The notes below the pieces were generated by a model. That model saw only the letters and a program-made list of their open reading frames with translations, ran no database searches and was not told the origin of the DNA. Position numbers and translations under genes: made by a program. From contig JABCPU010000129.1 of NCBI GenBank assembly GCA_016800925.1, positions 62,001-126,000 of the forward strand: a stretch of 64,000 nucleotides of DNA, written 5' to 3'. The DNA comes from Suillus spraguei (taxonomy: Eukaryota > Basidiomycota > Agaricomycetes > Boletales > Suillaceae). Below, piece by piece: positions 33,440 to 44,833 of this stretch. Numbering within the stretch: the stretch's first letter is position 1; the number at the start of each line of letters is the position of its first letter.

Positions 33440-36400
33440 CTTGGAGAAACAAAGACTCAACATATGTTTCTCCCAATGTATTACTAAGACTTGTATGTGC
33501 TGTAGGTGAAAGAAAAGATCTTTGTATTCCTATCACCCTTCATTCGCGTACTCGCTTAAAATCCGTTGACACTACTGCCGTTATTGACTCTGGCGCAGCA
33601 GGAACGTTCATCTCCGAGGAGTTTGTGAAACTCCATCAAATCACACAGCGAAAACTTAAAACACCATTTCGAGTTACTACTGTGGATGGAACTCTCATCA
33701 AAGGAGGGCCAATCATGCATTACTGTCTCCTAGTGGTAAAATTGATGAATGAACCATGTATGGAAAGTTCAATATCACTAAACTTGGACGAAGAGATCAA
33801 ATTCTTCTGGGAATCCTGTGGTTACGTGCTATGAACCCAAGTATAGATTGGGCTGCCAAAGCACTTGCCCTCCCACGAACAATGAAGTCTGATGAAATTG
33901 AACAAGACTGGGATACAGATCGGAAGAAGAACGGGCTACCTCCTGCTTTCCCTTGCCACACCAAGAAATGGCAAAATTCGAAACTTCTGAAACTCGTTGT
34001 CACTCCTTCCATTAACATCCCTGATGAACTCATAATCAACGACACTTCTCCACAAGTAAAAATACCACAGCGCCCCCCATCACCTATTCCTCGTGTAGAA
34101 AAACGAAAGAACAAGTCAGAACCAGAATCTCGACCGCCTCCATCGCAACCCATTGAACAACGACCAGCTGAGGAACAACGACAAGGAAAACAGAAACCAG
34201 ATGACGATCTTGGAGGACAAGCTCATAATATTCCAAAGTTAACCAAGTACTTTGTACCACCCAAGTTGTTTACCCCTTCCGTCAAAGAAATTCCTCATCA
34301 GGATGAACCCATGACGCCCACAATACCTACCAAAGAAGATGAACAATCCAAGATGATGCAGGATGTTTGGCATGCACTGGAAGTACACGAAATTTCTTCT
34401 TACAAGCTTGGAGATGGAGAGTTCCTTGTGGAGTATGACACCGATGGAATTAGCATGAGAATCGTCGAAGAAGTATCCATGGATACACCCCTCACACGTG
34501 ATGGAACTTCCCAACTCGAACAACTCCCTAACTATTCCACAATCTCCCTTCCTCCCCCGAAATACAGTAATAAAGCTCAGGAATTCACCACAAATGAGAA
34601 GGAAAAGAAAAAGAAATCCTTCAAAAAATTGGTCCCGGAATACTTGCATGACTTTGCGGACATCTTTGCTAAAGATGGTCTGAACAAACTACCCCCTGAA
34701 CGCCCTGGTATTGATCATCATATCAATACCAAACCTGGTTTTATCCCTCATATGTCTAAGGTTTATCTGTTGTCAGAAAAAGAACGCGCTGCTGTCAAAA
34801 CATTTATCAACAAAAACATTGTGAAAGGCTTCATCTCAGAATTGAAGTCACCTCAAGCTAGTGGCTTCTTCTTTGTAGGAAAGAAGAGTGGAGAACTGCG
34901 TCCCTGTCAAGATTATCGCTACATCAATGATTGGACAGTCAAGAATGCTTACCCGCTCCCACTTCCCATTTCTCTTGTCACATGCCTTCACAACGCACAA
35001 TTCTTTATGAAAATGGATATTCGGTCCAGTTACAACAATATTCACATCCATCCTGAAGGTCACTGGAAAGCGGCATTTACTATGGAATTCAGCCTCTTTG
35101 AACCAAATGTCATGTTCTTTGGCCTTTGCAATTCCCCAGCAACTTTCCAAGCATATATGAATCGTACCTTCCAGCAAGAAATCAATGAAGGATGGATGGT
35201 TATTTACATGGACAATATCCTGATTTTCTCTGCGACAATGGCAGAACACCATGAGCAGACTAGACGAGTCTTGATGAAAATACGAAACGAACACTTATTC
35301 CTGAAACCAGAAAAATATACCTTCAATGCAGAAGAAGTGGAATACCTCGGAATGATAATTTTCCCCGGACAAGTTGCTATGGACACCGCCAAAACCAAGG
35401 GAATTACCGAATGACAAATTCCAAAATCAGTAAAAGATGTTCGGTCATTCCTCAGCTTCTGCAACTTCTACTGCACATTCATTTCCCACTACTCCGATAT
35501 TGCACGACCCATCATCAATCTAACAAAGAAGGATACTCCCTTCCTTTGGACGACTCAATGTCAGGATACCTTCCAAGACCTAAAAGAACACTTTATCAAA
35601 CAACTGGTACTTCGCAATCCAGATCCATCCCGGCAATTTGCGGTTGCAACCGATGCTTCTCTTGTAGCAACTGGAGGTGTCCTATTGCAAACTGACGAAA
35701 ACGGCATTTATCACCCATGCGCCTACTTGTCTCAGTCGTTAAACCCAGTGGAGCACAACTATCAAATTTTCGATTGGGAGTTACTTGCAGTTATCCACGC
35801 ATTAAACAAATGGTGTTACTATCTCGAAGGGAGCGCCCATACTGTCCTCATCTTCACTGATCACAAAAACCTTCTGTACTTCCATACTGCACAGATGTTA
35901 ATTCGATGACAAGCTCGCTGGCAATTGACGCTGTCACTCTTTGACATTGAACTACATCATGTTGCAGGCACTAAACTAGCTGCTCCAGATGCTCTCTCAT
36001 GTCGCCTGGATCATGATAATGGTTCTCGTGATAATGAAGACACTGTGCTTCTTCCTGATTCCCTGTTTGTCTGGCTTATCGATAATGATCTACTTGATGT
36101 ATTGGCTACTTCTGATCCATTGGATGACCCTGTATTCAAAACAGTGTCGGATGCACTAGACGGTGTTTGTCTTCCTCCCATGAAGTCGGCCTTGTCCAAT
36201 TGGAAGATCAAACATGATGTACTCTATTTCAAGAACCATGCTTACATTCCTCCCATTCATCGTGCCACTACCCTCACTCACTATCATGATCATATCGCTG
36301 CTGGTCATCCTGGCCATTTCAAGACTGAAGAACTTGTTAAACGGGAAGCCTGGTGGCCTTCTATGGGTGCCTATATCCGTAAATACGTCGAGGGTTGCGC

Positions 36401-36836
36401 CCTTTGTCAGCAAATGAAGTCAGATACTCATTCAGTCCGACCCCCCCTTGTCCCCATTCCTTCCTCCGCTACCCACCCCTTCTCACAAATCTCTGTTGAT
36501 TTGATCACCGACCTCCCTGTTTCAGGGGGCTTTGATAGTATCATGGTCATGGTGGACCATGGCCTTATGAAGGGGGTAATTATTATCCCTTGCCTTAAAA
36601 TGGTAACCTCCGAAGGCATAGCAAAGTTATTTTTGAAACATGTCTATCAATGGTTTGGCCTCCATGACAAAGTCATATCAGATCAAGGACCACAGTTCTT
36701 ATCAAGATTCTCAAAAGAACTTGCATGACTCCTTGACTATACCATCGCCCCATCTACCGCCTATCATCCTCAGATTGATGGACAAACCGAATGATTAAAC
36801 CAAGAATTAGAAACCTACTTGCATATCTACTGCTGT
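33430..36836 (+). pseudogene. pol of element 2, multiply inactivated
   Basis: Protease with VIDSGAAGTFIS near 33582, a one-base deletion near 33739, then one frame to 36836 broken by TGA at 35412, 35907, 36726 and 36792. RT is recognisable throughout, but the YMDD box is YMDN (35205-35216). RNase H (ATDASLVATGG) and integrase (VDLITDLP, DQGPQF) follow. The C-terminal part, chromodomain and third ORF are missing. Confidence 0.88.
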
Positions 36837-37308
36837 TGTTACGAACTGGGGTGGCGTCACCAGCGACAGTGATAAGACACAGACAGTCTGCTGGGAGATT
36901 CGACTATGTTCAAAAGAGAATGAAGACTACTACTTGGGAATGGTACCAAGTAGGATCAAGGGTTCAGTCGAAGAGTTGCGACTCTAAGACAATCGGTAGA
37001 ATAGAGACTAAGGCTAAGGAGTGCTTAGACTTAGAGACGATTCAGACGACTTAGGTTGGAGACCTAAGTGACAGATATTCCAGGTAAAACCCAGTAAGAT
37101 TAAAGTAAGGTATACGAGCATAATACAATGTGCTTAAATAAGCCAATATGTGCGCACAGACCAAGAGAGATGTGAGAATGTAAGTGCGTATCCAAAGGAG
37201 GAAGGCTACTATAGTACAGATGTGTTGAGCATATGAGTCAGAGTCACATTATGTAATATACAAAGTGAAGGAGACAGAAAATGAATAGGGGCACATATGA
37301 TTGTAACA
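36837..37308 (-). mobile_element. LTR copy in inverse orientation, no TSD
   Basis: 472 bp, TGTTACGAACTGG to TGATTGTAACA. Left flank GCTGT and right flank AAGCC differ, so this is not a simple solo insertion. It joins the cut end of element 2 to a cut DUF6532-like gene, implying deletion or recombination between elements. Confidence 0.85.
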
Positions 37309-37314
37309 AAGCCC

Positions 37315-38347
37315 CTCTGGTGAAATGGCTGAAGTCCGAATCATCCACTACCACTATAACTGGTTCCCATCGTGCTATTGCCACTCCCTCCAAGGCAATT
37401 GCACGTTCTGCATTCAGGAAGAAGCATCTTCCAAAGGGTTGTCAGATGGCAAACAAGTGGGCAAGGGAGTTCATTCCTACTGCCATTCACTGTGTTGGCA
37501 ATTTATGCGAAGTATGGACTCTATCAGATGACATTCTCTGTCCTATCTTGCAGTCAGCCTGGGATGCGGTCTACAAAGACAAGATTCCACACATGGTTAC
37601 AGCAGATGGGCCTGTCATCGCCCTCATATGTTTTTTTTTTTGCACATGATGTAAATCTGATCACTCTATCTGCAGACCCTCCAGTGGTTGTCAGAGTGGT
37701 GCAATAGCATTAGCAATGTGGCTCTCATTGTACTCGCAAACTTCATGATCTCACAGGAGGACCTCAACACTGATCAGGACCATCAAGATTTCGCATTGGG
37801 CTTGCTTGAAAGGCTCTGCTTTTTGTTCAGGGACATCTCAGAGGACAGAGAGATGTCCAGACCATTCCAGTCTGACCTCCTTGTGCAGCACAAGTGCGCC
37901 ATGTCTGGCGCTGTCAACATGCCAGGAACAAACAATACATTGCCAGGACACTCGAAGGGCGCTCTCACTCTCGTTACAGCAGCGGCATATATTTTTTGCC
38001 TCCTCATACAGCTGACTCACCCTGTGTTTTAGATGGAACGTGCCATCAAACTTTTTGCCAATGGGCAGATGCTTCTGAGCGACATCAACACCACTGGCAA
38101 CAGCCAAAACAACAAGACCCCACTGCACATTAATCCGTCGACAGGTAAAGAGAGTAGTGTTCCATTGGCATTTTCAGATGCCAATTGGGGCGTGCAGACC
38201 AGGGCTTACATCACGTCTATTAGCCGCTTGCCAGACTCGGTCATTTACTGCAACTCAGAGCTCACACAGAACCTTGCCATGAAGAGGCATGGCACATGGA
38301 TGGAGGTGGATGACAAAACTGAGGATGAGCAAGCCCTCATTTTCTAG
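37315..38347 (+). pseudogene. DUF6532-like gene fragment, 5' end lost
   Basis: Three exons are recognisable: up to about 37628 with LPKGCQMANKW and AWDAVYKDKIPHMVTADGPV; 37676 to about 37984 with LQWLSEWCNSISNVALI and SGAVNMPGTNN; and 38033-38347 with MERAIKLFANGQ, STGKESSVPLAFSDANWG and a stop at 38345-38347. This order matches my memory of the DUF6532 family, widespread in agaricomycete genomes and of unknown function. The acceptors are good (CTGCAG, TTTTAG), but neither donor is canonical. The 5' end is truncated at the LTR at 37308. It probably does not work. Confidence 0.6.
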
Positions 38348-38359
38348 AGGTAATGTTCT

Positions 38360-38610
38360 TTGCTCTTGTTATCATCTACTACTATCTCGAATCTGACTAC
38401 TACTACTACTAGTGGCTGGCACCTTGGTTGTTTTCTCATTGCCACACTGTCACTGTCTTGTTGCTGTTGCCATCTAGTTGCTGTTGCCGTCTTGTTGCTG
38501 TTGTTGTCTTGTTGCTGTCTCCGTCTTGTTGCTGTCTCTGTCTTGTTGCTGTCGCCATCTCGTTGGTGGTGCCTCTACTACTACTACTACTACTAATGTC
38601 ATTACCATTT
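38360..38610. repeat. Microsatellite and minisatellite tract
   Basis: CTA trinucleotide runs at 38375-38413 and 38573-38596 flank a GTCTTGTTGCTGT-type minisatellite (38455-38565). Leu/Val-rich frames here are repeat artefacts. Confidence 0.8.
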
Positions 38611-39316
38611 GTTTTGTTCATTTCAATGTTTTGTTCATTTCAATGTTTTGTTTCATTTTTAGTTGCACACTTATTCTACTTACTACTACTTATTTCTCTC
38701 ACTACCTACTTAATTGTCTTGTTCGGTTGAAATGCAGATGTTTTTTTTCCTTGTAACAAGAGTGATTAAGCACAAATAAGTTGAAAATAAGAGCGAAAAA
38801 GGGGATATAAATTAAACCTATCATGATTGCAATGCAATACATTCTCAAATAAGTGCACAAAAGGTGCAAAAAAGCGAACAAAAGCTAAATACAAGAGGAA
38901 AGGATCTGCTTTTGAACTTGTTGAAGCTTGTGACAAGGAGATGATATGGTTCTTGTGCGCTCTTGTGTGAGAAAATAAGTGACGAAAAAGGAAGGCAAGG
39001 AATGTGTGAATTTACTGCTTGGTGAGGGAGGTTCATGGTGTGCACAGCGAGGAGGGTGGGTTACTAGCTGTCGATGTTCTGTGTTCCTATTCATGCTGTA
39101 CTTATGTCGCGCTCAATGTCTGGAGCGCGCTGTGCGCCATATGTATCAGGTTCTATTCAGTGAATTTGGAAGCATGGGATGGCATAATGTTGCTTCGATA
39201 TAATTTAAGGAACAATCTCGGAGAAATGTATGGCATATTTTAGGGAAAACGACATCGATTTCTGTAAATACAGATACATTCTCTACTGGTAGAGTTTTGT
39301 GAGTAATCTTGGGATA
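38611..39316. other. No gene seen
   Basis: Decayed AT-rich sequence; no supported feature. Confidence 0.4.
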
Positions 39317-39969
39317 GTCCTACTCAATAACAGTTTATTTCTTCAGTTTATCTGCTGTTTGAGCAATAAGCGATGGGAAATAAACTGTCAGAGTTATTGA
39401 GTGGCAGTTGATTTGCGAGTTTATTTCATTGGCAAAGATGTCGGAGTAAACTGAGTCTGATTGGGTGCCGAGCCGCCGAAGCGCAAAGATTTACTGATAT
39501 CGAGTACTATGAGTGACTACTGGAACGAAGATAGGCTACTAGTAGGAGCTCGAGCTCGAGCTTGCTTCATGGGACCATGTTCGCGTCTACCATATCTACT
39601 ACTGCGTCTGTCCCATCGTCGATGGTCCCAGGCCACCAATGCGAGTGTAATTGCAATGAGCTGATCCCCAGAGTTTTTGGCCTCGGCGAGGAGCACGACT
39701 GCAAGATTTTCCAAGCGGTTCGTTGTGGATTCTCTCTTGCTTCACCGTCGGCGCTGATGTTGTCTATGTCCTGAGTTATTGCGCGCCATGATGAGTATAC
39801 TGCTGGTCTCCAGTTCACGGCAAAGCGTCGGCAAGTCATGCGGCTGCTGGTGTTTCACTCTCCGTGTCAGGAACAGCGTCTGAACCTTACTTGACAGTTT
39901 ATTCCAGTTTATTTCATTATGAGCGCTCAAAAAAATAAACTGAAGAAATAAACTGTTATTGAGTAGGGT
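39317..39969. mobile_element. Non-autonomous TIR element of about 650 bp
   Basis: Perfect 32-bp terminal inverted repeats (39319-39350 and 39936-39967) begin CCTACTCAATAACAG. TA dinucleotides at 39315-39316 and 39970-39971 would fit a Tc1/mariner-type target duplication. The TTTATTTC/AATAAACTG motif is also repeated internally near 39390-39430 and 39895-39920. No transposase is encoded; short internal frames have no recognisable product. Confidence 0.75.
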
Positions 39970-40237
39970 TAGTGCCAGGAAGTTTCGGACTCTTCTCTCA
40001 TTACCCTCCCTTCGTATTCTGTGGCTTTACGCTGTGTGTAGGATTGATGTATCACTACCTATAACTAAACGTTATTTGTGATACATATATTACTATGGGC
40101 CACAATTGGTGTGATACATCACTGTACTGTAAACTGCAGGTTGACTTGGCCCCAGTGCAAATAAGCCAAGTGTGCGATGGCAAGCTCGAAATGACAAAAT
40201 AGAACTCGACATCGTGCCATTGCTTTCGGCAGCCTAT

Positions 40238-41728
40238 CTACATATTCTCCTTCAGCAGAGATAGAACCTCGATAGCTACGCCCCACGATCTTTGGTAACC
40301 CGCGGCTCTGAAGCTAGAGGTTACAATCCGCACAGATTTCGGAAAGTAGTGCTCTCACCCCATGCCATACGCGTGAACAACTGTTATATTCTGCTCTTTT
40401 TCTGCATTCTCGCCCAGGTAAGGAGTTAAACCGTCACTTCGTATAAGAGGAAGCGAGATGCGCTCGGCTTCCACCCGTGGACCACCTTTCCTGTCCGGCC
40501 TAAAGCCAACGTTATGCATAAGGATCTTCGTCCCTTCGTCTTTCAAACACGGCGCTACGGTGGAGCACCGCTCAAATATCCCCTTTGCAAGTGACATATC
40601 CAAAGACGTGTCCCAGTTTCCTACTTGATGTGTTCCGTTCAGAAACGCGGTGTTCGGTTGCGTCAGCCCAGGACGAGGAGTAATGCATGTGGGGTGATCT
40701 GATAACCCGCCACCTGCGTGCAAGGACACATCAGCGACAGTGACGGTATAACTATTGACATGGACTGACCAGACCGCACTGTTATGAATTCCTGCAAGCC
40801 AGCATGTTCGACTACAATAGATTGTCCCCTGATCGGATACATGGTTTTATCTTCTACTCCGATCAAAGACCGTGAGCCTTGTGATCCGACCGTCAATAAC
40901 TATCGGTAGCTGACAATGTCTAGTATGCGCTCACCAAGAGACGTTGCGTTAACCAACAATCCACCTTCCCCAACAAAAGGCCTGACTTCATTCAAGCTCC
41001 TTATGTACTGGCGACGGAACACAACTCCACGAGACTCGAGCTCTGTTCGAAGCCACGATAGATACTCCATGGGGTTAATGGTGACCGTGTCGAAAGCAAT
41101 TCCCACTTTGTATGGCGCAGGGACCTCAGACTCCGAGAGCAATCTGAACTATCACCCCTGTAGAATCCAAAATCAACATGATACAAAAAATAGGACTCAC
41201 ATCACGCACGAGGTCTTTCCACCAGATAGTAGATAAAATACTATCCGTCTCTCCGAGGATCTTAGCGGGTGATCTCTGAAATACTTCGTCAGTCATGCAG
41301 ATCGACAAGCGTTCGAACGACGACTTGCCTTGACCAAACCTGACGGCGCCATTTCCCATAACCTGTCACTGAAAAGGCTCGTCCGTAAAACTCAAAACAT
41401 TGGCAACGTCACGTATCACTCACAACGTTATTTGCTCCCATCGTCGCACACGCTCATCTGTGGCACCTAACGGATTTGGAGACCAACTTGCGCCCTGGAC
41501 AATTGAAGTGAAGTGAGACGAGCGAAACCTAAAGAACGCTCGATAGGTACGTACAGCGAATGGACTCGCCCAGGCTTGAGAATGCCAATCACCAGGCATG
41601 TCTCTTGCTAAGATCGTGATATCGAAAGCCACATCTGGGTCACAGGCAGCGATGTAGGCGATGGTGAGTCCGATCACCCCTGCTCCGAGGATGACTAGAG
41701 GCACATGGGGCTTGGAATCAGAGGACAT
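40238..41728 (-). CDS. D-amino-acid oxidase-like FAD flavoprotein, copy 2
   Basis: Same eight-exon plan as copy 1: 41555-41728, 41424-41494, 41329-41362, 41201-41275, 40935-41148, 40770-40877, 40359-40713, 40238-40307, giving 366 residues. All intron phases and the GC-AG intron are conserved. An in-frame ATG six codons upstream (41746) exists here but not in copy 1, so I start at the shared ATG. GAGVIGLT, the Arg-containing RPDRKGGPRVE and the C-terminal HAYGMGAAGYQRSWG signature are present. The substrate-Tyr position is Cys (CITPRPG). The C-terminus is two residues shorter (KENM). Both copies look functional in frame. Strong exon conservation suggests recent duplication or selection. Confidence 0.9.
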
Positions 41729-41800
41729 GGATCCTGTAGAGGGCAAGTAGATAGCAGAGATAAGGAATGAAATGGTGCTGAATTTGAAGCAGGCCCAGGT

Positions 41801-41808
41801 ACTTATAG
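41801..41808 (-). promoter_or_regulatory. TATA-like box of oxidase copy 2
   Basis: CTATAAGT 73 bp upstream of the ATG, same spacing as copy 1. Confidence 0.5.
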
Positions 41809-42310
41809 ATAAGTGATTCGGTCACCTTCGGACGAAAGTCGATATCGCGCTCGAGCCTAGGCTGTGTTACTGTCGAAAAACTGCAAGTATTGTAGGCAGT
41901 CGTGCTGGTGCCGTAGGAGATTTATATATTCGACCACATGATTTGCACAGTGCACGCTCGTCAGTCGTTTGAGATCCTTCAAGACCATTGTCGAAAGAGA
42001 ATAGTGCGCATTAACAGCGAAAGTCACGGTGCCATTGATTTGCCGGCACTAGTGCTCGTATATCGGAGCCGTGGTCTGCCGCCGTGGCACAGAAATACAT
42101 ACTATATCTGCATTCTGAAGCATAGTACTAGTTAGTTGCGCCTTCAAACTTCAATTCTGAACGAGCAAGTAGATTCGGGGTCGATACGAATGTGCGGGAA
42201 GGGAAATATCATAGGGGAGAACGACGGCGACAACGACCAGGATGATACCTGCAAGAGTTGCGAACTAAACTCGGAAATGACATGCAGCCTGCTCACGTGG
42301 GGGTTTCACG

Positions 42311-42376
42311 GGACCGAATAATTGGTTCCGCGGGACCGAATAATTGGTTCCGCGGGACCGAATAATTGGTTCCGCG
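42311..42376. repeat. 22-bp tandem repeat, three units
   Basis: Three identical units beginning GGACCGAATAATTGG at 42311, 42333 and 42355 run into the 18-bp palindrome at 42366-42383. Copy 1 has only one corresponding unit, so the array expanded after duplication. Confidence 0.85.
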
Positions 42377-42383
42377 GAACCAA
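42366..42383. promoter_or_regulatory. 18-bp palindrome upstream of oxidase copy 2
   Basis: The same TTGGTTCCGCGGAACCAA as at 7445-7462, about 640 bp upstream of the start. Confidence 0.4.
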
Positions 42384-42521
42384 CCGCCCCGGAGACAAAA
42401 GGCGGACCAGCCGATAACATTGACCTGGTAAAGCTTATACCTAATTTATAATGATAAAAATACAGTAGACGAATGGCAAATAGCCCGTCAACGAGCTCCA
42501 TCGCGGCAAGATGGATCCAAT

Positions 42522-44833
42522 TTACCACCCAAATGTTTCTTCGTGGAGCTCAACTCCACCCACAGCCGCGCACAAACGAACGTCAGTGTCTTTCACCACG
42601 CCTGCCATAGTATTCGCCAGCGATACAGGGCCGCAAACGCCTACAAACACACCATTAGAGCCGCCGGCTGACACCGTGTTCGCGATCGCTGCATCGAGCA
42701 GCTTCTTGAGTTGAGGACGGCCAGGCAGGAGGGTGATACCTGGCGGAAGGAATATTCTTTCCAATGTCGTGCTGATTGCGCGGGTATAGAATACGTGCAC
42801 ATTTACACGGCTCTTCTGTACGAGGGTCGTGAAGAGGGGGAGTAGAGGGGCGAGAGATGCTGTGCGTTGACAAATGAGCATCACGATCATGAAAATTGAG
42901 ACGATGGTACGTACAAGGGTCTTGGACGGACCAGACGATGTCAATGACTTTTATGTCCGTGGCTGCCCGGATTAGATCTGGTACTGCCGATAACGCAAAG
43001 GAGACGCCGCTCCCACCAACAACAAATATTGCCCCGGAATAGCTTGACATCACAGTGTGTCCCACGCCACCTGCGAGAAAAGAAAGAAATGAGATGAGAT
43101 GCATCGACTCCTTGGTAACACGACAACGCACCATATGGGCCCTCCACCATGACTCTAACATCACAGCCGAGTTCCAAGCCGGTTTCACTGTAAGAAGCTG
43201 TTTGAGCCATATTGAAGAGACTGCCCGTCCAGCGACCAGTCTTTTTGCACATGAGAATCATTCCTTCCGGCGTTTCTGCCACATTTGCGATGGTGAAAGG
43301 GTGCACCTCAGACCATCCCCACCATCCCATGGACGAAGATAACACACGCAAGCGGACGTGCTGCCCTGCACGCCAGCCCGCATTGATTGAAGGCACCTCG
43401 ACTCGGGTCATTCCAAGCTCCGGGAGAGGACGCAGTTTAGCCGTAGTGAAGCGGGTCTTGACGGCGCGAACAACGTGATCTAGTATGTAGAATACAGACG
43501 CAGCCACCACATAGGGAACACAGCCAGGCTCGTGGTAACATACCTATACGAGATTGACATTGGTAGCGAGACAAGGGGAAGTACTTACAGCGAATAAGAA
43601 GATGATGAGGCTCACAACATGTGATACGATGAAGAGGTTATATGATTTTGACCGAACATATTCGGTCGAGCAGAATCCAAGGAGGTCCAAACATACCAAT
43701 GCGACGATGCCCCAGCGAATAGAATTCTCGGTGAGCTTCTTATTGATGTCACCAGCGAGGCTCCATTTATAAACTACCCCGAGAACACGTCAGATGAGAC
43801 AGAAGGGGAGAAGGCACGAGTGAATACATACCATAGCCGATGAAGTGGACGTTTGCACCAATGACCATCAGCTTGCCGACCAAGCGGTGGAGAAAGTTCA
43901 ACTACACGCCACGATCAGTAACGTAGCAAAAATCACGTTGACCAAACACACCTTTTCATATCCAACGCCCACCATGATGCCAATGATGTTGTTCTTGGTG
44001 GCTAAGGCATATACGAAAGGAATTTGAGAAGTGACGACAAAACCGGCTCGGAGAGGGTCCGTAAATGGGTCTGACCGGTAGAAAGATACGTAGAATATAA
44101 TGGTGATATACATCACCATCAGGAAAACTTGGTTAACAGAGTAGTTGTTGTGAACACGGGAGCGTAACATAGACGCCACAGGGTGCCAGATAGACAATAG
44201 AGTAGGGTCACGGTTTGGTATCTTTGGTAGGGCCTTCTCATCATCATGGGCCGAATTGATTCGGTACGGTAAATACGGTACTGGGGCGCAGGTAGTTGAA
44301 GAGTTCCCGGAGTCAGAATCGCCAAAAAAGGGCTTCTCAGAATTATGAGGGTATGAAGGGGCGAGTCGGTTGAGGTTGATCCTTGGTTTTGTAGAAGGGA
44401 GAGGTACTATTGAACGAAGGAGGTGACCTTGAGACCATTCCGACTTGCGGTTGAAACGAGCATACGCGCGCGGGAGATTGACAATGGTAAAGATCAAGAT
44501 GATGCCAAAAAGTAAAATATTGGCATGGTAAACAAGTTGGTTGTCCAGGCCCATGATGTTAAACGAGAGGTGGTACGAAAGGATTGACGGTAGGATGTCT
44601 GTGGGCTTGAAAACACAGGACTTGCCTGAAGCCCAACCGAAAAGAAAGTGAGTGGGCTGGAGAAAGCGAACAACGAAGTTAAGGTGGACAAAAAGGGGCC
44701 GCACTATATAACGATAAAGGACTTCTAGATATAGACATTGATGGTGAAGAAAAAGGGTACTCATACAAAACAACGTTGACTGCGGTACAATTGTCGTGGC
44801 GACAATTTGAACGAGACTTTTGCCGCTCAACAT
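42522..44833 (-). CDS. Ferric/cupric reductase transmembrane component (FRE family)
   Basis: Membrane flavocytochrome that reduces extracellular Fe(III) or Cu(II) with cytosolic NADPH for metal uptake. Six exons join in phase: 43952-44833, 43832-43901, 43589-43773, 43132-43543, 42915-43070, 42522-42859, giving 680 residues. Several hydrophobic segments are followed by two heme-type HX13H pairs, one in LNFLHRLVGKLMVIGANVH and one spanning the intron in SHVVSLIIFLFAVCYH. The FAD-binding motif is HPFTIAN and the NADPH motif VGGSGVSFALS, with a C-terminal CGP motif (GVCGPVSLANTM). QIPFVYALATKNN is also typical. The N-terminal 60 residues are uncertain and could include a missed intron. A siderophore reductase role is possible. 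It lies tail-to-promoter next to oxidase copy 2. Confidence 0.88.

Larger units (their letters stand above)
31518..36836 (+). mobile_element. Ty3/gypsy chromovirus, element 2, 3'-truncated
   Basis: Same family as element 1 in the opposite orientation, with a 471-bp 5' LTR, the same primer site, gag and pol. It is cut in the integrase just after the conserved QTE region, where an inverted LTR (36837-37308) abuts without target duplication. A solo LTR interrupts gag. Several stops, a frameshift and a mutated RT active site show it is older than element 1. Confidence 0.9.
40150..42400. repeat. Segmental duplication, copy 2
   Basis: Co-linear with 5260-7480 including introns and promoter. The duplication ends just before the ferric reductase 3' end. 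Confidence 0.85.

Noticed and set aside
38360..38756. Leu/Val/Cys-rich frames resembling membrane proteins
   Set aside because: They translate a CTA and GTT/GCT microsatellite tract.
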